From positions 62,001 to 126,000 of the forward strand of contig QKJQ01000013.1 of the NCBI GenBank assembly GCA_003249225.1: a DNA stretch of 64,000 bases, read 5' to 3'. A model generated the notes under the pieces. That model did no database searches. It was not told the DNA's origin and saw nothing but the letters and a program-made list of their open reading frames with translations. Shown here piece by piece: positions 8,480 through 17,601 of the stretch. Origin of the DNA: Clostridia bacterium. Its GTDB lineage: Bacteria; Bacillota; Clostridia; Lachnospirales; Lachnospiraceae. Position 1 is the stretch's first letter, and each line of letters begins with the position of its first letter. The position numbers and the translations under genes were made by a program.

Positions 8480-10669
8480 TTATTTTATTTTACAAAGGTA
8501 GAAATCATCTATGGTTCCCCAGCCTTTCGCAGCACCGTAAACAGCTACTCCGACCGTTACTGTCCCACCTGTAACTTCAATTCCTGTAATTTCAGGATGC
8601 TGCCATTCCTGCCATCCATCCACAGTAAATATACTTTTCCAGCTCTGATCTCCAGAAACTGCATAAATATATAGATTCGCATCCTCTCCAAGATCGCCGC
8701 CCTGAGCATACAATGAGAAATAATATTCACCGTCTTCAAGACCTGTCAGTGTTTGCTCTGCCTCAAAATACACATCACTCGTGCTGTAAAAATGAAGCGC
8801 TGTTGTTCCGGAGTAGGCGTCTGATTCCTTTACCTGATAATCCGTCGGATTATTCCCATCGTACAATATTGTATACATGCTTCTGTCCGCTTCTTCAAAG
8901 CTGCTGTTCGTGATCCAGTTCATAAGTGCTACTTTAACAGCACAGTAGGCAAAAGATCCATCCGGGAGCAGACCTTCAATGTTATATTCTCCTGCTACCT
9001 GCGTATCGATTGCATCGATCTGATCCTGATTCCACTGAACGATCGTATCACCATTTTTCGACCTGTCATTGAAGACAACATATACCGTCTCGGGTAAAAT
9101 AACATCAGAACCAATGTTTACATCGACAGAAGGGTTGGTCACGAAATCAACTTTCAGGTCTGTTGTCGTCCCATATTTTACATACGCAAATACATTCAGG
9201 GATTCCAGTGGATGTCCGTAAAAGTCAAACAATGCCTGATTGTCCCATGATGATCCACCATAATAAACTCCGGCATCGGTCGGATCAAAATCCTTTGCAT
9301 AACTGGAAGCCCAGCCTGACCCGTATGTTTCCCACAGTACTTTATTTTCGGCAAGGACCTCTGCCGCATTGTCAGCGTCCGGGTCATATACCTGAACCGG
9401 TATCCAGGCAGGTTCCCAATAGAACACACCCAGTCCATCTTCGCCAACACCGGCTACCGCAGCCATAACATCACGTAGTGCATTCGCCTGGCTCTGTACG
9501 CTTGCCGTGTAATCCTTGTTCAGATCTTTTTCATCCACACTGTTTGGGTGTCCGTCTCCATCTTCCAGCGTATAACAATAGGATGTCTCTGCAACAAAAA
9601 CTTTTTTATCATAGGTATCACAGATCGAAGTCATAAGTGAACTTAGATTCTCCAGGGTTCCGTGCCAATATGGATAATAAGACAGCGCTACTGCATCAAA
9701 TTTCACATCTCGTTTTAAAAGCCTCTCGATAATGGTATTGATTTTCGTCGGATCTTCCGGATTCGTAAGATGAATGGCAACAAGTATATCTCTGTTATAA
9801 GATTCGCTTACTTCATATACTGCATTACTTCCAGCAGCGATCAGATTGGCTATGTCTTTCCATACGGTGTATCCATCCATTCCGTTGTTGTTTTCATTTC
9901 CTATCTGCACCATCCCTACATCGGCTCCAGCCTCCAATATAGTTGTCAGACTTTCTTTGGTAAAATCATAGGCAGCCTGCGACATCTCATCAAGCGTCAT
10001 ACCCTGCCATGCTTTTGGTGCCTGCTGTTTTGATGGGTCTGCCCAAAAATCAGAATAATGATAATCAACAAGGAGCTTCATTCCATATTCAGCCGCTCTT
10101 CTACCAATCTCGGCTGCTTTTTCCGTGTCATTGTTTCCGCCGCCATAGCCATTTCCATCCGCATCATAAGGATCATTCCAAACACGGACTCTGATGTAAT
10201 TCACACCTGCATCCGCAAGGATCTTAAAAAGATCTGAAGCGTTGCCATCCTGATCGTAGTATACTACTCCGCTCTCTTCTTCCGATAAAACACTGGAGAT
10301 ATCGACTCCTCGTATAAAATCATCGGATATACCATCTATTTTCTCCACGTAAATATCTGATGTAACCACGCCATCCGGCAGATCGGGTGTATAGACTGCC
10401 TGGTCTTCCTTACTTGATATTTCATTGGAATCGTCTCCCTGCTGCGTTTCTTCCGCTACAGTACTTGTATCTTCCGTTGTGTTTTCTGTCTGTTCGTCTG
10501 TCTGTCCTGTTATTTCATTACGATTGCTGCTTTCTGCGTTTTTCTGGCAGCCAATCATCCCCATGATGAAACAAATCATAAGAACCGTAAGCATAATTGT
10601 TTTTATCGAATGTCCTATCTTACTTCTTTTTTTATTTCTTTTATTCTTTCTTGTTTTTTTGTGTTCCAT
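8480..10669 (-). CDS. ganB: Arabinogalactan endo-beta-1,4-galactanase, GH53, lipoprotein
   Basis: Endo-acting retaining hydrolase that cuts beta-1,4-galactan outside the cell into galacto-oligosaccharides. It has 729 residues. A basic N-terminus and hydrophobic segment end in the lipobox MIGC with the anchor Cys41, and an acidic Thr/Glu-rich linker follows. The GH53 domain runs from about 120 to 480 with the acid/base Glu259 in QIGNENN and the nucleophile Glu361 in FVAETSY. An Ig-like domain (about 500-580) and a C-terminal carbohydrate-binding domain resembling CBM61 complete it. I chose the ATG at 10667-10669 because CCTCCT (10680-10685, AGGAGG on the coding strand) precedes it; a start ten codons upstream would place the ribosome site inside the gene. 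It has its own operator-controlled promoter. Confidence 0.94.
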   Translation of the reverse strand: MEHKKTRKNKRNKKRSKIGHSIKTIMLTVLMICFIMGMIGCQKNAESSNRNEITGQTDEQTENTTEDTSTVAEETQQGDDSNEISSKEDQAVYTPDLPDGVVTSDIYVEKIDGISDDFIRGVDISSVLSEEESGVVYYDQDGNASDLFKILADAGVNYIRVRVWNDPYDADGNGYGGGNNDTEKAAEIGRRAAEYGMKLLVDYHYSDFWADPSKQQAPKAWQGMTLDEMSQAAYDFTKESLTTILEAGADVGMVQIGNENNNGMDGYTVWKDIANLIAAGSNAVYEVSESYNRDILVAIHLTNPEDPTKINTIIERLLKRDVKFDAVALSYYPYWHGTLENLSSLMTSICDTYDKKVFVAETSYCYTLEDGDGHPNSVDEKDLNKDYTASVQSQANALRDVMAAVAGVGEDGLGVFYWEPAWIPVQVYDPDADNAAEVLAENKVLWETYGSGWASSYAKDFDPTDAGVYYGGSSWDNQALFDFYGHPLESLNVFAYVKYGTTTDLKVDFVTNPSVDVNIGSDVILPETVYVVFNDRSKNGDTIVQWNQDQIDAIDTQVAGEYNIEGLLPDGSFAYCAVKVALMNWITNSSFEEADRSMYTILYDGNNPTDYQVKESDAYSGTTALHFYSTSDVYFEAEQTLTGLEDGEYYFSLYAQGGDLGEDANLYIYAVSGDQSWKSIFTVDGWQEWQHPEITGIEVTGGTVTVGVAVYGAAKGWGTIDDFYLCKIK

Positions 10670-10719
10670 CCCCTGACAACCTCCTGATTTTTCTATCATG
10701 GTTGGTTATTAAATCAGCG

Positions 10720-10729
10720 CAACCGTTTG
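10720..10729 (+). promoter_or_regulatory. LacI-family operator at the GH53 promoter
   Basis: Core CAACCGTTTG on the plus strand, starting 11 bases downstream of the GH53 -10. The geometry is the same as at the transporter and regulator promoters. Confidence 0.75.
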
Positions 10730-10740
10730 TTCACGTCTTC

Positions 10741-10769
10741 AACATAACATGAATTCATTCATTTGTCAA
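10741..10769 (-). promoter_or_regulatory. Sigma-A promoter of the GH53 gene
   Basis: Minus-strand -35 TTGACA (10764-10769), 17-base spacer and -10 TATGTT (10741-10746), with a leader of about 65 bases to the ATG. Confidence 0.85.
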
Positions 10770-10899
10770 TTCCTCTATATTTTATCTGTTTCTTTTCATT
10801 TTTTCGGCACATTGTACAACCATATCTCTGTGATTTTCATTCTCTCTTCTTCACAGTTATACAAAAGGAATGATTATGATGGATACATTTTTGAAACAC

Positions 10900-10936
10900 A
10901 AAAAAACACACAATAGAATTATCTACTGTGTGTTAT
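10900..10936 (-). terminator. Terminator of the LacI-family gene
   Basis: ACACACA (paired with TGTGTGT) forms the stem and a run of seven T follows on the minus strand, about 20 bases after the regulator stop codon. Confidence 0.85.
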
Positions 10937-10951
10937 GTTTATGCTTCCTTG

Positions 10952-11965
10952 TCACATGGTTGATTTTTTTAAGAATAATTCATAAGCAACCTGTGATTTC
11001 ATTATAACGTCATTCTCCATTACTGCATCAATCAGCCGTTTTCCTGCCATGGCGCCGAGTGCTTTTACATCAATATGAACAGCGGTGATCGGCGGATTAT
11101 AATTTGCCAGATAAGCACTGTTATAAAAGGAGGCTACTTTTACATCGTCCGGTACTTTAACCCCTTCTTCATTCAGTTTTCCAAGTACCATACTGCAGAT
11201 GTTATCATCGGAACAAAGAATACAGTCAACACCACGTTTCACGACGGCATCAACCGCCCGCTGTACCAGTCCTTTGGAGTTCATACCAAGGTAGATCAGA
11301 CTTTTATCTACGGTTACTTTTTTATCTTTGTAAGCTTTTAAAAATCCTTCGTATCGATTCTGATTGACCACGTGTTCCTGGTTTCCTGATAAGAAAGCAA
11401 TTGATTTGCAGCCTGACATAAGAAGAATGGATGTCAGTTCAAAGCATGCTGATATATGATCACTGTCCACCTGTACAATTTCTTTGTCTTCTACGGATCC
11501 TATAACAACAAAAGGGATTCCGGATGATTTTAAATACTGTACTGCGGAATCATGAAATAAAGTTCTCGTCAAAATAACTCCATCTACTTTTCTGTTATCG
11601 ATCAACCTTTGAATCAGAGAAAGATCCCCTTCGGATACGGTCGTAACAATAACATCATAATCCATACCGGCTGCAGTCTCACAAATTCCCATAAGACAGC
11701 TATGAAAAAAAGGCAGTTCAATAAGATTGGAATCATCCGGTATCACAACACCTATGTTATAAGTTTTTGACTGCGCCAACCCTTTTGCAATAACATTTGG
11801 TCTGTAATTATACTTTTGAATATAATCCAGCACCCGCTTCCTTGTATCCTCACCGATTCTTCCCTTCCCTGAGATAGCCCGGGATATTGTCGTTTTTGAT
11901 AATCCAAGTTCGTTCGCAATATCACTTATGGTAATATTCTTCCCTTGTCCTGTTTTTTCTGCCAT
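10952..11965 (-). CDS. LacI-family transcriptional regulator of the galactan locus
   Basis: Sugar-responsive repressor. The helix-turn-helix ITISDIANELGLSKTTISRA is at residues 11-30, followed by the hinge YNYRPNVIAKGLAQSKT and a periplasmic-binding-like ligand domain, 337 residues in all. ATG at 11963-11965 after AAGGAG. The gene has a consensus promoter with an operator at +1, so autorepression is likely. Identical operator cores stand at the GH53 and transporter promoters and nowhere else I could see in the window, which fits a local GanR-like regulator. The inducer is probably galactose or a galacto-oligosaccharide (inference). Confidence 0.93.
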   Translation of the reverse strand: MAEKTGQGKNITISDIANELGLSKTTISRAISGKGRIGEDTRKRVLDYIQKYNYRPNVIAKGLAQSKTYNIGVVIPDDSNLIELPFFHSCLMGICETAAGMDYDVIVTTVSEGDLSLIQRLIDNRKVDGVILTRTLFHDSAVQYLKSSGIPFVVIGSVEDKEIVQVDSDHISACFELTSILLMSGCKSIAFLSGNQEHVVNQNRYEGFLKAYKDKKVTVDKSLIYLGMNSKGLVQRAVDAVVKRGVDCILCSDDNICSMVLGKLNEEGVKVPDDVKVASFYNSAYLANYNPPITAVHIDVKALGAMAGKRLIDAVMENDVIMKSQVAYELFLKKSTM

Positions 11966-12020
11966 ATCAGAGCTCCTTGCATTCTTATTTCCATCCGGTC
12001 ATAGTATCTTTACCTTTGTA

Positions 12021-12030
12021 CAATCGGTTG
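12021..12030 (-). promoter_or_regulatory. LacI-family operator at the regulator's own promoter
   Basis: Core CAACCGATTG on the minus strand, 11 bases after the regulator's -10, in the autoregulatory position. Confidence 0.75.
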
Positions 12031-12041
12031 CTCACTTTTAA

Positions 12042-12070
12042 AGAATACCATCGAAAAACTCACCTGTCAA
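12042..12070 (-). promoter_or_regulatory. Sigma-A promoter of the LacI-family gene
   Basis: Minus-strand -35 TTGACA (12065-12070), 17-base spacer and -10 TATTCT (12042-12047), with about 70 bases of leader. Confidence 0.85.
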
Positions 12071-12089
12071 GAAACGATATAGCAATAAT

Positions 12090-12130
12090 AAAAGCGGAAA
12101 TTTGTGCAATTTGCGCAAATTTCCGCTTTT
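12090..12130 (-). terminator. Terminator after the phosphohexomutase gene
   Basis: A 15-base perfect stem, AAAAGCGGAAATTTG paired with CAAATTTCCGCTTTT, around an 11-base loop. It lies a few bases after the stop at 12134. The A and T flanks make it potentially bidirectional. Confidence 0.9.
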
Positions 12131-12133
12131 TCA

Positions 12134-13855
12134 TTAAGCAAGAGCAAGCAAATTGCTCTTTAATTCTTTCATCTTTTCATCTGAATTTTCAAAACTGTTT
12201 CCAGTCACACCAACATAGAATTTTATTTTAGGCTCTGTTCCGGAAGGACGTACACATACCCATGCATCATCACTCAAATCAAAATAAAGTACATTGGAAG
12301 TCGGTAAACCAGTCGAAGCAGTCTCTCCTGTTGTCATATCAAGGACAATGTCTGCCTGATAATCACGGAAGCGCAGCACTTTGTAATTGCCCAGTGCTTT
12401 CGGAGGATTATTCCTGATGTTCTCCATCATGGAAGTAATCTTGACAGCACCCTCAATGCCTTTGAAAGTCATGGTCTCCAGACCTTCTCTGAAATATCCG
12501 TATTTTTCGTAGATCTCAATCATCTGATCCCAGAGTGTTTTGTTTTGTTCTTTATAATATACAGCAGCTTCGCATAACGACATTACGGCAACGATCGCAT
12601 CTTTATCTCTGGCATGTGTTCCAACAAGGCAACCATAACTCTCTTCAAATCCAAACTCATAAGTTCCTTTCCCAGTTTCCTCGAAAAGTTTAATCTGTTC
12701 TCCGATGTATTTAAATCCAGTCAGAACTTCAATAAGTTTCACATTATAATGTGCCGCAACTTTATCTGCAAGGTTTGTTGATACAATCGTCTTTATTAGA
12801 GCGCCATCTTTTGCAATCGTTCCCATTTCTTCTTTCTGACTCAGTAAATACTCACAGATCAGCATGCCGGACATATTTCCGGTAAAAGATACATACTCAC
12901 CGCTTGAACTGTCCTTTGCATATACTCCGAGGCGGTCTGCATCCGGGTCTGTTGCAAGAATCAGATCTGCATCAACTTCTTTTGCAAGTTCAAGAGCCAG
13001 TGAGAATGCTTTGGGATCTTCCGGGTTCGGGTAACCGACTGTCGGAAAACTTCCATCTGGTTTTTCCTGTTCCGGAACGACAAAAACCTGTTCAAAACCA
13101 AGCTTTGCCAGAATTGTCCGTACCGGAACATTTCCGGTACCATGAAGCGGTGTATATACAATCTTCAGATTTTTTCCTTTTTCACGAAGGAGTTCCTTAT
13201 GAATAACAAGCTTTTGCAGTTCTTCCATGTAACGGTCATCAATCTCTTTTCCGATGGTATGATACAGACCTGCTGCAATCGCATCTTCTTTGCTCATGGT
13301 CTTAACGATTGAAAAATCTTCAATTGCATTCACTTGTGTGATTATTTCTTCATCTTTTGGATAAGTGATCTGCGCACCATCCTGCCAGTATACTTTATAA
13401 CCGTTATACTCCGGAGGATTATGGCTTGCCGTTATTACGATTCCGGCGATACAGCCGAGCTCACGAAGAGCAAAAGATAACTCCGGGGTAGGACGCAGGC
13501 TTTCAAAACGATACGCCTTGATACCATTTGCACAAAGACACAGCGAAGCTTCTTCGCTGAACTCAACCGACATATGTCTGGAATCATATGCAATGGCAAC
13601 CCCTTGGCCTTCCCCATGTTCTTTCTTGATTACATTGGCAAGTCCCTGCGTTGCTTTACGAACAGTATATAAATTCATACGATTGGTTCCGGCACCAATA
13701 ATACCTCGCAAACCACCGGTTCCAAATTCAAGTGCTTTATAAAATCTCTCTTTGATCTCAGCTTCATCATTCTTAATCGCAAGAAGTTCCTGCTTAGTCT
13801 GTTCATCAAAGTACGAATTACTGCACCATTCCCAATATGATTTTTGATAATCCAT
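12134..13855 (-). CDS. Phosphoglucomutase / phosphomannomutase
   Basis: Alpha-D-phosphohexomutase that interconverts hexose 1- and 6-phosphates in the cytoplasm. It has 573 residues, the length of the PgcA-type enzymes. The phosphoserine loop is TASHNPPEYNGYK, the metal-binding loop is ATDPDADRLGV, the sugar-binding loop is GFEESYG, and the phosphate-binding loop RPSGTEPK is near the C-terminus. I start it at the ATG at 13853-13855 (MDYQKSY) because AAGGAGA precedes it; the 23 codons upstream have no ribosome site. It follows the LRR gene by 49 bases with no terminator, so it may be read from the his operon. Beside the galactan locus it would channel glucose-1-phosphate from the Leloir pathway into glycolysis (inference). 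Confidence 0.94.
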   Translation of the reverse strand: MDYQKSYWEWCSNSYFDEQTKQELLAIKNDEAEIKERFYKALEFGTGGLRGIIGAGTNRMNLYTVRKATQGLANVIKKEHGEGQGVAIAYDSRHMSVEFSEEASLCLCANGIKAYRFESLRPTPELSFALRELGCIAGIVITASHNPPEYNGYKVYWQDGAQITYPKDEEIITQVNAIEDFSIVKTMSKEDAIAAGLYHTIGKEIDDRYMEELQKLVIHKELLREKGKNLKIVYTPLHGTGNVPVRTILAKLGFEQVFVVPEQEKPDGSFPTVGYPNPEDPKAFSLALELAKEVDADLILATDPDADRLGVYAKDSSSGEYVSFTGNMSGMLICEYLLSQKEEMGTIAKDGALIKTIVSTNLADKVAAHYNVKLIEVLTGFKYIGEQIKLFEETGKGTYEFGFEESYGCLVGTHARDKDAIVAVMSLCEAAVYYKEQNKTLWDQMIEIYEKYGYFREGLETMTFKGIEGAVKITSMMENIRNNPPKALGNYKVLRFRDYQADIVLDMTTGETASTGLPTSNVLYFDLSDDAWVCVRPSGTEPKIKFYVGVTGNSFENSDEKMKELKSNLLALA

Positions 13856-13904
13856 TTTGACTCTCCTTATTCTGAAATTAATGAAACATCCGCTTTTTAT
13901 AACT

Positions 13905-14840
13905 CTAATAAACGTGTTCAACAAAGTTAACAGGAGTATAATCCGTTACAGGATTTCCTTCTAACATTAGAAAGTCCAGTTTTAACAATCCGCTCAGGGC
14001 TGTTAAATCGGATATGTTATTATACTCCATACCAAGTTCCCTTAATGATTGCAGTGTCGACAGCGAAGCTATATCCGAAATATAATTATATCCAAGGTAT
14101 AGGGCTTCCAGATGTGTAAGTTTTGAAAGAACGGAAACTTCATTGATAAAGTTATACGATAGATCCAGCTTTGTCAACATGAAAGTGCTTACAATTGGTG
14201 AAATATCCGTTATCTCATTCCATGACAGATTGCATTCCGTCAGATTCACAAATTTTTCTATATCTGAGATGTCCGTAAGCTTCTTTCCGCTTAAATCAAG
14301 CTTTGTAACCCGCAGAACATCAGATTCATAGATGGTACCGCTTATGCCAAGTGCTTCCTGAACAGCTGTTTCAAAAGCTGCATCCTTCCATTGAATCGGA
14401 TCTCCAGTCTGAACATAATTACTATCTGCGGTTGCAGTCGGTGTTGGTATTATCGTTGTACCAATGGTGGCCATCGGTGTCATCGTTGGACTTACTGATG
14501 TTGAGCCCGTTGGATCAGCCGTTATATCACTCGTGGTCGGGGTCGGTTGAATGAACGGACTTGGGGTTGCAGTCGTTGTTATATTCTGATCCGGCAGGGT
14601 GGGATGATTGGCTGATTCGGTTGGCGATATCGTTACTTCCACATCATTGATGGCGGTCGGTTCAGGAAAAATTGTGCTGTGGTTTTCATCGTTTGCCGGG
14701 GTAACAGATGCTTCTGCTGGTGTCGGCGTCTCCTGACCATCAAAATGCTTTTCTTTTGTTATATCATACACCATTGCCGCCAGTAAAATGCCTGCAATCA
14801 CAACAATGCCTGTGATGATAAAACCTTTGCGCATTTTCAT
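13905..14840 (-). CDS. Membrane-anchored leucine-rich-repeat protein
   Basis: Function unknown. A basic N-terminus and one hydrophobic helix (about residues 5-25) act as a signal or anchor. A Thr/Pro/Ser-rich linker rich in PTP and TATP motifs fills about 35-145. Residues 175-305 hold roughly six 22-residue internalin-type repeats with the pattern LxxLDLSxNxIxDIxxL. There is no LPXTG sorting signal, so it is anchored N-terminally outside the membrane. Such repeats bind proteins, but no partner can be named. The start at 14838-14840 lies 18 bases after the hisIE stop, with AAGGACGAG as ribosome site, so it appears to be the seventh gene of the his transcript. Confidence 0.85.
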   Translation of the reverse strand: MKMRKGFIITGIVVIAGILLAAMVYDITKEKHFDGQETPTPAEASVTPANDENHSTIFPEPTAINDVEVTISPTESANHPTLPDQNITTTATPSPFIQPTPTTSDITADPTGSTSVSPTMTPMATIGTTIIPTPTATADSNYVQTGDPIQWKDAAFETAVQEALGISGTIYESDVLRVTKLDLSGKKLTDISDIEKFVNLTECNLSWNEITDISPIVSTFMLTKLDLSYNFINEVSVLSKLTHLEALYLGYNYISDIASLSTLQSLRELGMEYNNISDLTALSGLLKLDFLMLEGNPVTDYTPVNFVEHVY

Positions 14841-14858
14841 AGTTTCTCGTCCTTATAC

Positions 14859-16139
14859 TTATTTTCTTCGGTTGACCAGTTCTCCTGTAATGTCGTTCCA
14901 GTCAAGGTCACATTCTGCCATTAGAACCATCAGATGATACAGATAATCTGCAATCTCATACTTAAGCTCATCAGCATTTGGATTCTTCGCTGCAATAACG
15001 ATCTCCGTAGCCTCTTCTCCGCATTTTTTAAGAATTTTATCAATCCCCTTGTCAAACAGATAGTTGGTGTAGGAGCCTTCCTTGGGATGACGCTTTCTTT
15101 CCATGATTACATTATAATCTTCTGACAATACGGTAAACGGATTACTTTCTGTATGTTCTTTTGTTACCAGATCCCTGTAAAAACAGGAATAACTGCCAGT
15201 ATGACAGGCTGCTCCAATCTGCTTAACCTTAGCCAGCAGTGTATCATTATCACAATCTATTTTTAATGCCTGTACATATTGAAAATGTCCTGAGGTCTCA
15301 CCTTTAAGCCAGAGCTGTTTACGGCTTCTTGAATAGTAAGTCATCTTTCCGGTCTGCAGCGTAAGTCCATAAGCATCTTTGTTCATATAGGCAAGCATAA
15401 GTACTTCATTGGTCTTATAATCCTGAACAATGACAGGAATCAGACCATCCTCATTAAGCTTGAATTCCTCAAAGGATAACGCACTCTCAAATATATTCAC
15501 GCAGAACCCTGCATCTTTCAACATCTGTTTCACTTTCATGATGTCTTTGTTTTCAAAATAATTCGTTGAAACACTTTCCACAGAAGGCAGTTCCAGTAAA
15601 GATTCTATGTCGTTCCGGATCAGGCTGTCCCTGATCAATACCGGCATGTCGCATTTTAACATTTTCTCTTTTAATGCCGTTGTAACCTCTACGTGTTTTA
15701 ACAGCAGACTTCCGGCTCCATACTGCTTACAGAACTCACTCATGTCCTCACTGTCAAACAGGCTATCCCGGTTAACTGCTCCGGCATCCAGTTCCAGAAT
15801 CATCTTATCTGCTCCGAACCGTTCGGACGCTTCTTTGAACGCTTCCATATCCTGCAGTTCACGATAAGGAACAACCAATTGGACAGCACCAGTATACAGT
15901 GCCTTTTTAGCATCCTCAAAACGCTTGATACGAAAACCGATCATTACCGGCAGATCGATTTGACGGATCACATGTTTTACGGTGAGCAAAAATTCCTCTC
16001 TCTCATTCTCATCTTTCGAATAGTTATAAAGGAATAAAGCGTCTGCACCATTTTGTTCATAATCAGCTGCTTTTTTCAATATAGAGCTGCTCATCTCATT
16101 TTCTGCGTTAATATAAGCTATGATTTTCTTGTATGACAT
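14859..16139 (-). CDS. hisIE: HisIE with an N-terminal degenerate HisF-like domain
   Basis: Catalyses steps two and three of histidine synthesis. The HisI domain (about residues 225-330, with [22 protein letters not shown] and [10 protein letters not shown]) is phosphoribosyl-AMP cyclohydrolase. The HisE domain (about 335-426, with [12 protein letters not shown] and [13 protein letters not shown]) is phosphoribosyl-ATP pyrophosphatase. The first 210 residues resemble a HisA/HisF barrel but read YINAEN where HisF has CLDV and lack the GGG phosphate loop, so this part is probably not catalytic. I use the ATG at 16137-16139 (MSYKK) with AAGGAG upstream. It sits 16 bases after hisA. A true hisF is elsewhere in the window. 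Confidence 0.9.
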   Translation of the reverse strand: MSYKKIIAYINAENEMSSSILKKAADYEQNGADALFLYNYSKDENEREEFLLTVKHVIRQIDLPVMIGFRIKRFEDAKKALYTGAVQLVVPYRELQDMEAFKEASERFGADKMILELDAGAVNRDSLFDSEDMSEFCKQYGAGSLLLKHVEVTTALKEKMLKCDMPVLIRDSLIRNDIESLLELPSVESVSTNYFENKDIMKVKQMLKDAGFCVNIFESALSFEEFKLNEDGLIPVIVQDYKTNEVLMLAYMNKDAYGLTLQTGKMTYYSRSRKQLWLKGETSGHFQYVQALKIDCDNDTLLAKVKQIGAACHTGSYSCFYRDLVTKEHTESNPFTVLSEDYNVIMERKRHPKEGSYTNYLFDKGIDKILKKCGEEATEIVIAAKNPNADELKYEIADYLYHLMVLMAECDLDWNDITGELVNRRK

Positions 16140-16155
16140 AGAGTTCTCCTTCAGA

Positions 16156-16875
16156 CTATACTTCAAACATAGTAACTGCACTGCGAAGATCGATCCGCTT
16201 TTCATAAAGTGCTTTTCCAATAATTGCACCTTCTACCTTTAATTCAGATAATGCTGCAAGATCCTGCATGGAAGTTACTCCACCGGATGCAATGATCTGC
16301 AGTCCGGTCGCATCTACCATTTCTTTGGTATATTCAATATTAGGTCCCTGTAACATACCATCTTTCATAATATCTGTATAAACGATATAGTTAACCCCTG
16401 CATCTTTCATGGTAAGAGCAAGTTCTACCGCATTACAGTTACATACTTTCTCCCAGCCTTCAATTGCGACCATACCATTTTTGGCATCGATTCCGACTAC
16501 AATCTGCTCCTGTCCGAAATTCGAAATGACTTCTTTCATGAATTGTGGATTCTCAACCGCTTTTGTTCCAATAATGACACGGCTGATACCGAGCGACAAC
16601 CTAGTCTCAATGTCCTGCATGGTACGGATTCCGCCGCCAATCTGAATCGGAATTTTTACTTCTTTCAGGATTTCTTTGATTACTTCTTCATTCACAGAGT
16701 GGCCGGCAAGCGCACCGTCCAGATCCACTATGTGAATAAAGGAAGCTCCTTGCTCTTCCCATAACCTTGCTATATGAGCCGGATTATGTGAGTATACCTC
16801 AACATCCTGAAACTGCCCCTGTCTAAGTCTTACGCACTGTCCATTCTTTATGTCTATTGCAGGATATAATCTCAT
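16156..16875 (-). CDS. hisA: ProFAR isomerase HisA
   Basis: (Beta-alpha)8-barrel enzyme that isomerises N'-formimino-AICAR-ribonucleotide (ProFAR) to PRFAR in histidine synthesis. It has 239 residues. The catalytic Asp is in [14 protein letters not shown] (residues 4-17) and the second in YTDIMKDGM; phosphate loops are IGGGIR and ASGGVTS. The ATG at 16873-16875 follows GGAGGAA. It lies between hisB and hisIE with very short gaps, so it is part of one transcript. Confidence 0.97.
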   Translation of the reverse strand: MRLYPAIDIKNGQCVRLRQGQFQDVEVYSHNPAHIARLWEEQGASFIHIVDLDGALAGHSVNEEVIKEILKEVKIPIQIGGGIRTMQDIETRLSLGISRVIIGTKAVENPQFMKEVISNFGQEQIVVGIDAKNGMVAIEGWEKVCNCNAVELALTMKDAGVNYIVYTDIMKDGMLQGPNIEYTKEMVDATGLQIIASGGVTSMQDLAALSELKVEGAIIGKALYEKRIDLRSAVTMFEV

Positions 16876-16886
16876 CTGCTTCCTCC

Positions 16887-17477
16887 TTAACTTATCGTCC
16901 CTTTGGCCGATAATACCTCTTTTATTCTTGCATCATACGATGTTGCTTCATCCAGCGCTTTTGAAAATGCTTTGAACATAGCTTCTATAATGTGATGATT
17001 GTTAGATCCATCCATCAATTTTATATGTAAATTCATACCCGCTGCGTAGGATACTGCATAGAAGAACTCTCTGACCATTTCTGTATCAAAATAGCCGACA
17101 CGTTCTGTCGTAAACTCTGCTGTAAAGTTCAGATACGGTCTTCCGGACAGATCCACAGCACATAAAACAAGAGTCTCATCCATCGGCAGCAAAAAAGAAC
17201 CATAACGCTTAATACCCTTTTTATCGCCTATAGCTTCTTTGATTGCCTGTCCAAGAACAATCCCGGTATCTTCTATGGTGTGGTGACAATCAACGTAAAG
17301 ATCTCCCTTTACATTTAATTTCATGTCAAAAAAACCATGCTTGCAAAAACTATTCAGCATATGGTCAAAAAATCCTATTCCGGTTTCGATCTGTGACTTT
17401 CCGTCTCCGTCAACAGAAAAATCCATCGTTATGTCTGTTTCTTGTGTCTTCCGATTAATCGTCGCATTTCGAATCAT
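16887..17477 (-). CDS. hisB: Imidazoleglycerol-phosphate dehydratase
   Basis: Manganese-dependent dehydratase of histidine synthesis. The 196-residue monofunctional form lacks the phosphatase domain found in enteric HisB. The metal-binding repeats CHHTIEDTG and NNHHIIEA and the N-terminal R.T.ET motif are present. ATG at 17475-17477 after AAAGGAG. A 124-base gap with a hairpin separates it from hisD, the largest gap inside the operon. Confidence 0.97.
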   Translation of the reverse strand: MIRNATINRKTQETDITMDFSVDGDGKSQIETGIGFFDHMLNSFCKHGFFDMKLNVKGDLYVDCHHTIEDTGIVLGQAIKEAIGDKKGIKRYGSFLLPMDETLVLCAVDLSGRPYLNFTAEFTTERVGYFDTEMVREFFYAVSYAAGMNLHIKLMDGSNNHHIIEAMFKAFSKALDEATSYDARIKEVLSAKGTIS

Positions 17478-17565
17478 TTTTGTTTCTCCTTTATTGAGTA
17501 CTTAGACTTATTTATTATATCCTACTTTCCTATACATTCCTAGTCTAAAATGAACAAAAACACAA

Positions 17566-17583
17566 GTACGCATAGAAGCGTAC
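17566..17583 (-). other. Hairpin in the hisD-hisB gap
   Basis: GTACGC and GCGTAC pair around a six-base loop, and on the minus strand TTGTGTTTTTG follows. It could cause partial termination or protect the upstream message; the T run is interrupted, so a full terminator is unlikely. Confidence 0.45.
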
Positions 17584-17601
17584 CTGTTATTTTTCTCTTA
17601 T

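Noticed and set aside
10877-11008. Plus-strand ORF of about 43 codons starting ATGATGGATAC with a hydrophobic middle
   Set aside because: It overlaps the terminator and the 3' end of the LacI-family gene on the other strand, and its ribosome site is weak; likely chance.
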